The notes beneath the pieces were generated by a model that ran no database searches, was not told the origin of the DNA, and was given only the letters and a program-made list of their open reading frames with translations. Of a stretch of DNA of 64,000 bases, positions 53,898-62,090 are shown piece after piece. The stretch lies in contig NZ_LCYG01000016.1 in NCBI RefSeq assembly GCF_001017175.1, positions 325,615 to 389,614 of the forward strand, in the 5' to 3' direction. The DNA is from Microvirga vignae (GTDB lineage: Bacteria > Pseudomonadota > Alphaproteobacteria > Rhizobiales > Beijerinckiaceae). The stretch's first letter is position 1; each line of letters opens with the position of its first letter. The translations under genes and the position numbers were made by a program.

Positions 53898-54155
53898 ATG
53901 TCGAACGTCATCCCTCTCGCCCCGCGCCTGAAGCAGGCCAAATCCGCCGCCTCCGAGGCGGAGGAGCGCGCTGCGCTGGCGGCAGATCTGATCGATCTGA
54001 TCGAGCGGGTGAGGGAAGCGACCGAGCATGTGGCTGCCATGTCCGGCCCCTCTCTCCAGATCCAGCAGACGGCGCAGCATCTTCTGGACGCCGGAACCGC
54101 CCTGGAACGGGCCGTCGAGTCGCTGACCGAAAACGGCGAGTGGGTGCCGTTCTAG
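53898..54155 (+). CDS. Small helical protein of unknown function
   Basis: An 85-residue soluble protein starting MSNVIPLAPRLKQAKSAASEAEERAALAADLIDLIERV. It is predicted helical with Ala/Glu-rich heptad-like stretches, and ends ENGEWVPF. I know no function. It converges on the coiled-coil/Sel1 gene, 55 bp apart. The ORF is short, but its composition and clean start support a real gene. Confidence 0.55.
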   Translation: MSNVIPLAPRLKQAKSAASEAEERAALAADLIDLIERVREATEHVAAMSGPSLQIQQTAQHLLDAGTALERAVESLTENGEWVPF

Positions 54156-54210
54156 AAACCCTGTGACGCGGGCTTAAGGCGTCAGCTTCCGGTCACGCCA
54201 GACAGGCCCT

Positions 54211-55749
54211 CTATTTCAGCGCCTCCATCCTTTCACCCGCCTGGGCGATTCCGAGGGACTGAGCCCGTGCATAGAACTCCTGCGCCTTGGCCGCATCACC
54301 CCGGATGCCTAAGACCCGCAACTTGGAAAGGACATTTGGATCGAACGTCTCGGCCATCAGGAAGGCGGCGCGCCCGTTGCCGCTTGCCAGGGAGCGCTCG
54401 AGAAGGAGACGGGCTCCGCTCACGTCCCCCTTGCTCAGAAGCTCCTCAGCTCGGGCGACGAGGCGTTCGTCTGCCTTCATGGGATCCGGCGGGCTGTTCT
54501 TGGTCTCCGTCTGCGGAGAAGCCTTCATCTGATCCACGGGCTTTGGTGCGACAGGCAGCGGTTGAATACTGTCCGGCAAGGATGCGACCAGGACGGGGGC
54601 AGACTCCCTCTGGGGCTGGGCAGATGTGATGTCTTGCGGGGCCGCTTCGATCTGAGGCAGAGACGAGATCTCCTGAGGCTGAACGTTCTCCTGAGCCTGA
54701 GGCAACGGGGCATCCATCCCTTTGCCTGCAATCCTGAGCACCAGAGGCATGGCGCTTGGCTGGTAGGGCTCCCGGAGAGTGCGTAGCTGCTCGAGGGCAT
54801 GGGTGAGTTCTTTGGTGAGTGTGTCTCTCCGATCCCGCTCCTGAGCGAGAGCATTCTTGAACTCGGCCACTCGGGCCGATTCGGACGCGATCGCCTCGTC
54901 CTTGAAAAGCTGCAATGCGCGCAGCTTCTGCTCCATGCTGGCAAGCTGGTGGACGGCGTTGTCTCTTTGCTCCCGCTCCTGTCGCAGACGCGCCTCCAGC
55001 TCGACCTTGTCTGTTGGAGGTGCAGGTTTATCCTGTTCTCTCGTCTCCTTCAGAGCCTGGTAGGCAGACTGAAGGCTCGCGAGCTCACGCATGACGGCTT
55101 CGACCCGCTCCTGCTCGTTGCGCAAGGCTTGCCGCATCTCGGATGCTTTCGCGTCCTGGGAGGCCGTTTCCATCTCCAGCCGTGTCTTCAGGGCATTATT
55201 CTCCTGCATGAGGTCGTTCAGCGTTTTGGAGATCATGCTGCTGTAGGATTGCTCCTGCTCCAGCGCCCTCTGCAGATCGGCTATGTTTGACGCAGCAGAG
55301 GAAGCAGGTGCGCTGCAGGTCGCCGACAGCGCCGTTTCCTCGGTCGGATTCGGCGAAGATGCGGAAGCTCCATGAATACCGGCGGCCTCAAGAACCGCGA
55401 GAAAGTCGGGATCGCGCAGGTGGTCGGTGAGGAGAATGGCGAGAGTGCCAATCTCGATGGCCGTGTTGAGGCTGTTCTCTGCGCCGCTCAGATCGCCCTT
55501 GCGGATGGAGGCTTCGAGCTTTTCAGCAAACTGTATCCTGTTTTGGGATGTCAAAAGAACCTGCAGAAGGTGCAGAAGGTTGTTCGAGACTCCTGAATAG
55601 TCAGTGACGTTGGTGTCTGCCACCGTGCCAAGGCTCTCGGCCGTGCGGCTTCCGGCGAATGCAGGGCTGAGGAGCGAAGTGCCGAGCAATGTGCCGGCCA
55701 GCAACTCGATCGCTAAACGTTTCGATGTCGATGCATCTCGTCCATTCAT
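54211..55749 (-). CDS. Secreted coiled-coil protein with Sel1/TPR-like C terminus
   Basis: A 512-residue protein. The signal peptide (1-32, cleavage likely after LLSPAFA) is preceded by a basic N terminus; GGAGGT lies 5 bp before the ATG. Residues ~150-340 form long coiled coils (IADLQRALEQEQSY, RQALRNEQERVEAVMRELASLQ, RLRQEREQRDNAVHQLASMEQK). A Pro/Gln-rich linker follows, then a Sel1-like helical region at ~425-512 (ADERLVARAEELLSKGDVSGARLLLERSLASGN...). It lies 84 bp after the TAXI gene on the same strand. Function unknown; an envelope-located partner of the TAXI protein is an inference. Confidence 0.75.
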   Translation of the reverse strand: MNGRDASTSKRLAIELLAGTLLGTSLLSPAFAGSRTAESLGTVADTNVTDYSGVSNNLLHLLQVLLTSQNRIQFAEKLEASIRKGDLSGAENSLNTAIEIGTLAILLTDHLRDPDFLAVLEAAGIHGASASSPNPTEETALSATCSAPASSAASNIADLQRALEQEQSYSSMISKTLNDLMQENNALKTRLEMETASQDAKASEMRQALRNEQERVEAVMRELASLQSAYQALKETREQDKPAPPTDKVELEARLRQEREQRDNAVHQLASMEQKLRALQLFKDEAIASESARVAEFKNALAQERDRRDTLTKELTHALEQLRTLREPYQPSAMPLVLRIAGKGMDAPLPQAQENVQPQEISSLPQIEAAPQDITSAQPQRESAPVLVASLPDSIQPLPVAPKPVDQMKASPQTETKNSPPDPMKADERLVARAEELLSKGDVSGARLLLERSLASGNGRAAFLMAETFDPNVLSKLRVLGIRGDAAKAQEFYARAQSLGIAQAGERMEALK

Positions 55750-55833
55750 GTCGGACCTCCTTCATTGGTCGCCAAAGGCTTGATGCTCAGCCTTTGGCCT
55801 CGGTCCAGTTGGATCTTGATTAGTCTTGCCGGA

Positions 55834-56994
55834 TTAGTCTTGCCGGGTGCTCCGCCGGGTCACTTTCTGCCGGTCGTTCTGCCATGCGAGGAAATCTCGG
55901 AAGAGAGCTTCGCGTTGCTCTGCCGTGACGTTGATCCCTCTGCTGTTCATAAAGCCTTCAAAACTTTGAACTTCGGCCGACGGATTGCCTGCCGTAGCGC
56001 GGTCCAACCAGTCCTGAGCAGCTTTGACGCGTTCCCAGCCGGGCACGTCCGCAGCCAGATTGACTTCCTTCCATTTCGGGTGCCTGCCCGGTTGGAGAAA
56101 CTCGTCGAAGCGGGAGAAGAACGCGTTCACGAAACGCTTGACCCGGGAATACCGATCAGAGTTTTCAGGCCAGTTGAATACGGCAAGCAGGCTGCCGACG
56201 GCCAGGGTCTCGGCCGGCTGATTCCTGTCCACGAGCTGCGGGTAATCCTCGCTGGTGAGGCGGGCTGGGAAGTAGCTCTCCGCGATCTCTCCTTCAAAGG
56301 GAATGGAGATAAGATGGAAGCGTCCATCGGTCTGGAATTCCGCAATCGCGCGCACCGGCCGCCCGGCGACATAGACGGCCGCCTGGATTTCTCCGGACTT
56401 GAGCTTCGCGTAAGATGAGGCTTGGTCGAAGGTCGTGACGTCGGGCTTGATTCCGAGCTTCTCGAAAATGAGGCGCGAGGTCAGGTTCGTTCCGCTGCCG
56501 GCCTTGTCGATATTGACCTTTCTGCCATCGAGTTGCCGGATGTCCGTAATATCCCGGCTTGCGATGATATGGACTTCCTCGTTGTAGAGGCGGGTAATGA
56601 AGCGCAGGCGCCGAGCCGCATTGTCCTGAAGGTTCTCGGCTTTCAGCTGCTCCCGAGCATCCATCTGCACGATGCCGATATCGACGCCGCGCAGGAACAT
56701 GATGTCCCGCAGGTTCTGCAGCGAGCCGCGTCCGATCATCGGCAGAACGCGCAGGTCCTCACCGTCGAGCACATTGGCAAGATCGGCCGCAATACGGATG
56801 TAGGTTCCGTCAGCCCCGCCTGAGATGACTCCTACGGTACCAGCATTGACGCGGGAGGCATTGAAAGTCGGCGCAGTCTGGGCCGATGCACCGGCCAGAC
56901 CGGACATGAGAATGGCTGCAACGACAGGAGCCTGATGCAACAAGAGTTTCAGAAATTTGCGTGCTGCGAGAAAACCATAAGCTCGACCCGACAT
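55834..56994 (-). CDS. TAXI-family TRAP solute-binding protein, orphan
   Basis: The protein has 386 residues from the ATG at 56994, with GGGAGGA just upstream; the frame is open 46 codons further, without a site. An N-terminal hydrophobic export signal (VVAAILMSGLAGASAQ) precedes the TAXI domain: GTVGVISGGADGTYIRIAADLANVLDG, IGIVQMDAREQL and KVNIDKAGSGTNLTSRLIFE. TAXI proteins bind ligands for tripartite TRAP importers. No DctQ/DctM-type permease gene is in the window, so this is an orphan binding protein, perhaps a sensor or one using a distant permease. Confidence 0.85.
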   Translation of the reverse strand: MSGRAYGFLAARKFLKLLLHQAPVVAAILMSGLAGASAQTAPTFNASRVNAGTVGVISGGADGTYIRIAADLANVLDGEDLRVLPMIGRGSLQNLRDIMFLRGVDIGIVQMDAREQLKAENLQDNAARRLRFITRLYNEEVHIIASRDITDIRQLDGRKVNIDKAGSGTNLTSRLIFEKLGIKPDVTTFDQASSYAKLKSGEIQAAVYVAGRPVRAIAEFQTDGRFHLISIPFEGEIAESYFPARLTSEDYPQLVDRNQPAETLAVGSLLAVFNWPENSDRYSRVKRFVNAFFSRFDEFLQPGRHPKWKEVNLAADVPGWERVKAAQDWLDRATAGNPSAEVQSFEGFMNSRGINVTAEQREALFRDFLAWQNDRQKVTRRSTRQD

Positions 56995-57375
56995 TCCTCG
57001 TCCTCCCTGGACCTGCCTTTCGGCTGCTTGTCGATCGTTTTGTTTCTGTGCGTTGTTTTGAGAAAATGATCTTCGAAATTCAGGAACAAAACGAAGGAAG
57101 AACGATCCTATGCTCCTCGTGGGCATGGTCAATTGAGCTTTGACGCCTGAATACTACGCAAGAAGTGATAGAGACTACTCACAAAGAGATATATTTTATC
57201 TTTATATTCCTTGTGGGAGCCCAATTTCTCATCGGCGGACTGCCAAGCTTTGCCGAGACAGGAAGCCGCTTCGATCCGTGACGTTAAGAAAATTCTTAGC
57301 ACCGAGCGGCTCTTTTAACGGTCCATTAACCATAAGCGTTCGAAATCATGGAGTATTAAAGGAATTTGAGCTCCC
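56995..57375. other. TAXI-minC divergent intergenic region
   Basis: A 381-bp gap, AT-rich from 57160 to 57300, with a CtrA box at 57315-57330. It holds promoters for both sides; I see no other feature. Confidence 0.6.
57315..57330 (+). promoter_or_regulatory. CtrA box upstream of minC
   Basis: TTAACGGTCCATTAAC is an exact match to TTAA-N7-TTAAC, 46 bp before the minC start. In Sinorhizobium minCDE is reported as CtrA-controlled, which fits. The sequence match is direct; occupancy is inferred. Confidence 0.75.
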
Positions 57376-58104
57376 GTGACCATCGCTGTTCGCCCCCGCC
57401 CCTCTCTTCGCTTCCGTGGCAGGTCCTTCATGGCCCTGGTCCTCGCGCCTGAAGTACCGTTGAGGGACTGGCTCGAGGACCTCGACGCCGTGTCGGAGCG
57501 CTCGCCCGGATTTTTCTCCGGTCGCCCGATCATTGCCGATGTCTCCAATCTCAAGCCCTCCAAATCCGAGCTGAAGTTTCTCTTGGCCGCTTTCAGGATG
57601 CGCAACATCCGCATCATCGGCCTCGAGGGTGCTGCTCCCGAGAACGTCGAGCCCGACATGCCGCCGCAAATTACCGGTGGCAAGCCTGCGGGCGAGATCG
57701 ACGTGACGGATGCCGCTGGCACCGCCGATGCGGCGGTTGCTGCCGCCTCCGCATTCAGCCCCCAGCCCTCCGCCGAGAAGTCGCTGATGATCGAAGGCTC
57801 CGTGCGCTCGGGCCAGTCGATCCTGCATCCCGAAGGCGACGTCACGGTTCTCGGCTCCGTTGCCTCCGGCGCGGAGATCGTGGCCGGCGGCTCCATCCAT
57901 GTTTACGGCGCGTTGCGCGGCCGCGCGATTGCGGGCTGCACGGGCAATGGCCGTGCGCGGATCTTCTGCAGAAAGTTCGAGGCCGAGCTCATTGCGATCG
58001 ACGGTCTCTACAAGACCGCCGACGACCTCGGCACGAAATTCCACGGTCAACCCATCCAGGTTCACCTGGATGGCGATTCGATCATCCTGCAAACCCTGGA
58101 TTGA
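57376..58104 (+). CDS. minC: Septum-site determining protein MinC
   Basis: A 242-residue FtsZ-assembly inhibitor. The N-terminal domain (FRGRSFMALVLAPEVPLRDWLEDLD) is followed by a Pro/Ala-rich linker (~95-135). The C-terminal right-handed beta-helix (MIEGSVRSGQSILHPEGDVTVLGSVASGAEIVAGGSIHVYGALRGRA) dimerises and binds MinD. The start is GTG. It is the first gene of minC-minD-minE. Confidence 0.93.
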   Translation: MTIAVRPRPSLRFRGRSFMALVLAPEVPLRDWLEDLDAVSERSPGFFSGRPIIADVSNLKPSKSELKFLLAAFRMRNIRIIGLEGAAPENVEPDMPPQITGGKPAGEIDVTDAAGTADAAVAAASAFSPQPSAEKSLMIEGSVRSGQSILHPEGDVTVLGSVASGAEIVAGGSIHVYGALRGRAIAGCTGNGRARIFCRKFEAELIAIDGLYKTADDLGTKFHGQPIQVHLDGDSIILQTLD

Positions 58105-58125
58105 TAGAGAGAAAGAGAGACGACA

Positions 58126-58941
58126 ATGGCCAAAGTCTTGGTCGTAACATCCGGCAAAGGTGGCGTTGGCAAGACCACGTCCTCGGCAGCTCTGGGCGCG
58201 GCGCTCGCGCATGGCGGCGACAAGGTCGTTGTCATCGACTTTGACGTCGGCCTGCGCAATCTCGATCTCGTCATGGGCGCGGAGCGCCGCGTGGTGTTCG
58301 ATCTCATCAACGTGGTGCAGGGCGATGCCAAGCTCTCTCAGGCTCTCATCCGCGATAAGCGCCTTGAGAACCTCTCGCTGCTTCCCGCCTCGCAGACCCG
58401 CGACAAGGACGCGCTGACAGAAGAGGGTGTGGCCAAAGTGCTCAACGAGCTGCGCGAGAAGTTCGACTGGATCGTCTGCGACAGCCCGGCCGGCATCGAG
58501 CGCGGCGCCACCATGGCCATGCGTCATGCGGATGTGGCCGTCGTCGTCACCAATCCGGAAGTGTCGTCGGTTCGAGACTCCGACCGCATCATCGGCCTCC
58601 TCGATTCCAAGACCGAGAAGGCGGAGAAGGGCGACCGCATCGAGAAGCACCTGCTGCTCACCCGCTACGATCCTGCCCGCGCCGAGCGTGGCGAGATGCT
58701 CAAAGTGGATGACGTGCTGGAAATCCTCTCCATCCCGCTCATCGGCATCATCCCCGAGAGCGAAGAGGTTCTGCGCGCCTCCAACATGGGCTCGCCGGTG
58801 ACCCTCAACAACCCGTCGAGCGCGCCGGGCCGCGCGTATTTCGATGCCGCACGCCGTCTTAAGGGCGAGACCGTCGAGATCACGATCCCAAGCGACAAGA
58901 AGGGTCTGTTCGGCAAACTGTTCGGACGGAGGGCCGCATGA
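58126..58941 (+). CDS. minD: Septum-site determining ATPase MinD
   Basis: A 271-residue ParA/MinD ATPase with the deviant Walker [11 protein letters not shown] (Lys at the signature position), [17 protein letters not shown], and [19 protein letters not shown]. The C-terminal amphipathic membrane-targeting helix is [15 protein letters not shown]. It positions MinC on the membrane to block septation near the poles. It follows minC by 21 bp and overlaps minE by 4 bp (ATGA). Confidence 0.96.
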   Translation: MAKVLVVTSGKGGVGKTTSSAALGAALAHGGDKVVVIDFDVGLRNLDLVMGAERRVVFDLINVVQGDAKLSQALIRDKRLENLSLLPASQTRDKDALTEEGVAKVLNELREKFDWIVCDSPAGIERGATMAMRHADVAVVVTNPEVSSVRDSDRIIGLLDSKTEKAEKGDRIEKHLLLTRYDPARAERGEMLKVDDVLEILSIPLIGIIPESEEVLRASNMGSPVTLNNPSSAPGRAYFDAARRLKGETVEITIPSDKKGLFGKLFGRRAA

Positions 58942-59204
58942 GCCTCATGAGTTTCTTCAACCGCCGCACCTCGGCGCCTGTTGCGCGCGAGCGCCTGCAG
59001 ATCCTGCTGGCGCATGAGCGTGGCATTGTCGGCGGGCAACCCGATCTGGTGGCGAAGCTGCGCGAGGAAATCCTCGCCGTCGTCCGCCGCCACGTGATGG
59101 TCGAACACGACAACGTCCAAGTGAAAATGAACCGCGATGCGGATATCTCGACCCTCGAGATCGAGGTCGAGATCCCGGCTCCGGTCCCGGTCGGCGCTCG
59201 CTGA
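58938..59204 (+). CDS. minE: Cell division topological specificity factor MinE
   Basis: An 88-residue protein. The N-terminal [28 protein letters not shown] is the MinD-activating and membrane-binding segment, and the C-terminal part ([19 protein letters not shown]) is the dimerising domain. It stimulates MinD ATPase and drives pole-to-pole oscillation. The overlap with minD indicates translational coupling. Confidence 0.95.
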   Translation: MSLMSFFNRRTSAPVARERLQILLAHERGIVGGQPDLVAKLREEILAVVRRHVMVEHDNVQVKMNRDADISTLEIEVEIPAPVPVGAR

Positions 59205-59227
59205 TCAACCTTCCTAAGATAGTGAAG

Positions 59228-59252
59228 CGGCCCTCTGCATAGCAGAGGGCCG
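59228..59252. terminator. Terminator after minE
   Basis: A perfect 11-bp stem (CGGCCCTCTGC / GCAGAGGGCCG) closes on a 3-base loop and is followed by TTTCGCTTT on the plus strand. It separates minE from the converging SNase-like gene. Confidence 0.85.
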
Positions 59253-59259
59253 TTTCGCT

Positions 59260-60450
59260 TTACGGCTGCTTGCTCCACACGCCGATCTTCGCCTCGCGCG
59301 CCTTATCCGCGGCAGCCTTCAGTTCCGGCGTGGCCTCGGCAGTAGGCTGTCCGCCGCCATTGTAGAGAATAACCCGCGACAGATCCTGCCCGCTGACGCG
59401 GCAGCGATAGGTATCGTTGCCGCCTGCGGGTTCGCAGGTCACTTCGCGGCCCTGCAGATATGCTGTCAGATCCTCCGGCTTGCCGGCACCGGGCGCCCAT
59501 TCCACGCCGAAGAGGCGAACCACTTCGCCTTCCAGAGACAGGGTCGCGGTATCGATCACATCCGGTACGCCACGCAAGGCGCGACCGCCTGACGAACGCG
59601 GCGCAGCAGCCGGTGCATTGGCAACGTGGCCGCCGGCCACGGAGCCTGTTTCCGATGGACCATCGGTGCTGGCCTGCGTGGTGTCGTCGGGACGAAGGAG
59701 AAGGAAGGCGCCGAGGCCCAGAAGCAACAGAACGGCCGCCACAGCGCCCAAGGCGAAGCCGGGGCGGCGGGATACGGGCTTCTCCTGAAGGTTGTCGAAG
59801 AAGGCTTCAGCGCGCTCCCGGGAATCGGCAATTGAGCTGGCCAATCCCTTTCGAACATTCGCCATCTTGCCGCTGCTGTTGATCGCAGGGGGGGCTTTCA
59901 ACCTTTCGGACATCCTCTTGGACCAGGCGTGAAAGCGGGCCTTGCCCTTATGCCAATGGTTCAGCGCGTGCGGGTCGGGAGAGGGCGCCGGCTCGCTCTC
60001 CGGTGCCGGTTCGTTCGAGCCGAGGGTCAGCCAGTCCCGCTTCAGCTCCTGCTTCGGTCGTGAAATCTCGTGATGTGCTGGAGGCGACGCCAATTCGTCT
60101 GGAGATGACTGCGGCTTGGGCGGTGATTTGAAGAGAACGGGGTGAAGGGTGCGCAGCTCGGCAAGAAGATCCTGCAAGGTGAACGGCACCTTCTCTCCAT
60201 TCCTCTCGATCACGCGCGCTTGACCGTTTGCGTCGATCACGGTGAGCTTCATCTCGCCATCGACCTCGGACGGACGCAAGGAGGACTCGATGATGAGTTC
60301 GAGAGCCCGGCGCGCATCGTCGGTCGGATTGATCCTGTCGACCTCGGCATGGATGAGCGCACGCATGCGCTCCCTCATCTGGACCGCGTGCCCGATGGGC
60401 GTGTTGCCGAGATGATGGGAAGTTTCGCGAACGGACGTGACATCACTCAT
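59260..60450 (-). CDS. Membrane-anchored protein with a degenerate SNase-like domain
   Basis: The protein has 396 residues from the ATG at 60450, inside an 8-bp overlap with the gene before it. A soluble N-terminal half has a helical first part (~15-110) and a Pro-rich stretch. One membrane helix follows at ~230-250 (FALGAVAAVLLLLGLGAFLLL). The C-terminal ~100 residues (GVPDVIDTATLSLEGEVVRLFGVEWAPG, then DLTAYLQGREVTCEPAGGNDTYRCRVSGQDLSRVIL) have the outline of the staphylococcal-nuclease OB fold. The usual catalytic Arg-Glu-Arg set looks incomplete, so nuclease activity is doubtful. Confidence 0.65.
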   Translation of the reverse strand: MSDVTSVRETSHHLGNTPIGHAVQMRERMRALIHAEVDRINPTDDARRALELIIESSLRPSEVDGEMKLTVIDANGQARVIERNGEKVPFTLQDLLAELRTLHPVLFKSPPKPQSSPDELASPPAHHEISRPKQELKRDWLTLGSNEPAPESEPAPSPDPHALNHWHKGKARFHAWSKRMSERLKAPPAINSSGKMANVRKGLASSIADSRERAEAFFDNLQEKPVSRRPGFALGAVAAVLLLLGLGAFLLLRPDDTTQASTDGPSETGSVAGGHVANAPAAAPRSSGGRALRGVPDVIDTATLSLEGEVVRLFGVEWAPGAGKPEDLTAYLQGREVTCEPAGGNDTYRCRVSGQDLSRVILYNGGGQPTAEATPELKAAADKAREAKIGVWSKQP

Positions 60451-61249
60451 TCGACGTTCCCTCCGAAGCAAGAGTGCGCTTGCGCGTCTGCGTGAGCAGT
60501 GTGCTGTGCTCCGCAACGATCACGGGTTTCTCGCCGATGAACTCCAAAACGAGCTGAAGCGCGCCGGAGCCTTGCGACATGCGCCGCCGCTTTGGACTGA
60601 TCGCCGTGTAATCGAACACCGCATGCACCTTGCAGACCGTGCCGGAGGGATTGCAATCGGTGCCAATAGCGTCCGGGCGGGGACGATATTCACGCTCTGG
60701 CCACCGGCGCATGAAGCGCTGCTTTTCCTTATACAGCCGCTCCAGGCTGACCGTGCGCCCATGAAAAAGCACACGCGGGGCATAAAGCTCGGCCGTCGCA
60801 TCGAGCGCTATGTCGTTCCGCGCTGACCATGATGCCAGATAGTCGACGGCAAAGTTCTTGGCCGTATCGGCCCGCGACACGCGTCGCTCATTCTGAAGCT
60901 GTTGTTGCGGCTCGGCGGCTTTCGTGCGCGGCTCGGGTTGCGGCGATTGCACGGGTGGTGGCGCGGCTTGGGTCGGCTGCGCGGCTTGGGTCGGCTGCGC
61001 GGCTTGGCGGGATTCCGGCGTTGGCGAGATGACGGGCAGCCTGGGAGGCTGAGGGGATTGCGCAGAAGGTGCAGCAGGTGCGGGTTTCGGTTGAGCTGGA
61101 GGTGCTGCCTGAGAGGCGGCGCCGCTCTCTGCGGGCGGGTCCACCCACGGTTGCGCATTTTGCGCAAGAACCATGGAACCGCCTGCGCCGAGCAGCGCAA
61201 GAATGGCAAGAATGGAGATTGTTGATGCCAGTAACCGACCAGCCTGCAT
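60443..61249 (-). CDS. Exported protein with Pro/Ala-rich linker and NTF2-like domain
   Basis: A 268-residue protein. The N-terminal signal or anchor (LLASTISILAILALLGAGGSMVLAQ) is followed by a long Pro/Gln/Ala linker (~33-120) with a 6-residue tandem repeat (QPTQAA). A C-terminal domain (~128-255: AVDYLASWSARNDIALDATAELYAPRVLFHGR...) resembles the SnoaL/NTF2-like fold. It overlaps the SNase-like gene by 8 bp, so the two products probably act together in the envelope. Function unknown. Confidence 0.65.
   Translation of the reverse strand: MQAGRLLASTISILAILALLGAGGSMVLAQNAQPWVDPPAESGAASQAAPPAQPKPAPAAPSAQSPQPPRLPVISPTPESRQAAQPTQAAQPTQAAPPPVQSPQPEPRTKAAEPQQQLQNERRVSRADTAKNFAVDYLASWSARNDIALDATAELYAPRVLFHGRTVSLERLYKEKQRFMRRWPEREYRPRPDAIGTDCNPSGTVCKVHAVFDYTAISPKRRRMSQGSGALQLVLEFIGEKPVIVAEHSTLLTQTRKRTLASEGTSNE
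60961..61007. repeat. 18-bp tandem repeat in the Pro/Gln linker
   Basis: The unit GCGCGGCTTGGGTCGGCT occurs about 2.6 times in series, encoding QPTQAA on the minus strand. Such in-frame repeats can vary in copy number without breaking the frame. Confidence 0.8.
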
Positions 61250-61350
61250 GTGATGTCCCGAACAGCCTTCTCACAACGAAAGAGGTGACCGGGGAAAAGC
61301 AGGCTGGAGGGTTCTGAGTTCCATCGGGAACCGTGCCGGAAGGGTTCCGT

Positions 61351-61740
61351 TCAGAGCTCCGCGACGGTGACGGAGCCGACGCCCGAAATGCCGATAGCTT
61401 GGGCGGAGGCGCGCGAGAGGTCGATCACGCGGCCATGCGCATAGGGGCCACGGTCGTTGATGCGAACGACCACCGACTTGCCGGTGCGCTTGTTCACGAC
61501 ACGCACCTTCGTGCCGAAGGGCAGGGTGCGGTGGGCTGCAGTCAGCTCATTGGTGTTGAAGGTTTCACCGCTTGCCGTCCGGCGTCCGTGAAAGCCGGGG
61601 CCGTACCAGGAGGCGCGGCCGCTCTGAATGACTCTTCCGGAGGTTTCCTGCGGCTGGGCCTGTGCAAAAGAGGTAGGGAGAAAAGCAGCAGCCGAGAGAA
61701 TAAAGATCGCGACGTGAAGTGTTACCTTGCGTTGATCCAC
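61351..61740 (-). CDS. RlpA-like septal protein (double-psi beta-barrel)
   Basis: A 129-residue protein starting at GTG with AAGGGA 7 bp upstream. The signal peptide is MDQRKVTLHVAIFILSAAAFLPTSFAQA. The mature RlpA core is GRASWYGPGFHGRRTASGETFN, AAHRTLPFGTKVRVVNKRTGKSVVVRINDRGPYAHGRVIDLS, with the Glu/Asp pattern of the lytic transglycosylase fold. There is no SPOR domain. It probably acts on septal peptidoglycan lacking stem peptides. Two other envelope proteins lie just downstream. Confidence 0.85.
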   Translation of the reverse strand: MDQRKVTLHVAIFILSAAAFLPTSFAQAQPQETSGRVIQSGRASWYGPGFHGRRTASGETFNTNELTAAHRTLPFGTKVRVVNKRTGKSVVVRINDRGPYAHGRVIDLSRASAQAIGISGVGSVTVAEL

Positions 61741-62090
61741 AATGCATTCCCTTGTTGTTATCAGAGACGTGCAAAATGAAGGCTAATAAGGCAACAATAA
61801 GACCTTCATTGTTGTTGAACTAGCAAGGTTAACAGTGTCGTTACTGAAAGAGCGTTCATCTTAGACGCTGGACATTGTAACGGTTTGTAGCTTATAGCCT
61901 GAAGAGGGTTGGATAAACTGAAGCTTGATAGAGGGGGCTCCGGTCCCTGAGCACAGGATCCATTCATCGAGAGCATGGTTCGGGTGCCGAGTTTGCACTT
62001 CTCATTGGCGCGAAATGAACTTCTAGTAGCGCAAACCAATTGCCTCCAGGCTCGCAGCGCCCGCATGCGGGCCTCTTTTTTGAGTCCCTC
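61741..62090. other. Intergenic region with terminator-like hairpin before eamA gene
   Basis: A 350-bp gap. It is AT-richer than average near rlpA (61741-61830). A strong hairpin with a T run ends 10 bp before the next start (62059-62081). A near-CtrA motif at 61829-61843 has only one good half. A short transcript that ends at the hairpin is possible; I cannot call one. Confidence 0.5.
62059..62081 (+). terminator. Terminator-like hairpin in the leader of the EamA gene
   Basis: GCCCGC / GCGGGC form a tight stem followed by CTC and six T. Its position just ahead of the ATG at 62091 is unusual; it could be an attenuator or the end of a small upstream transcript. Confidence 0.65.

Noticed and set aside
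60961..61007. Short tandem repeat as a possible CRISPR
   Set aside because: Units are contiguous without spacers and lie in frame inside a Pro/Gln-rich coding linker.
61829..61843. Possible third CtrA box upstream of rlpA (TTAACAGTGTCGTTA)
   Set aside because: Only one half-site matches; the second reads GTTA instead of TTAA at N7 spacing, so I do not call it.
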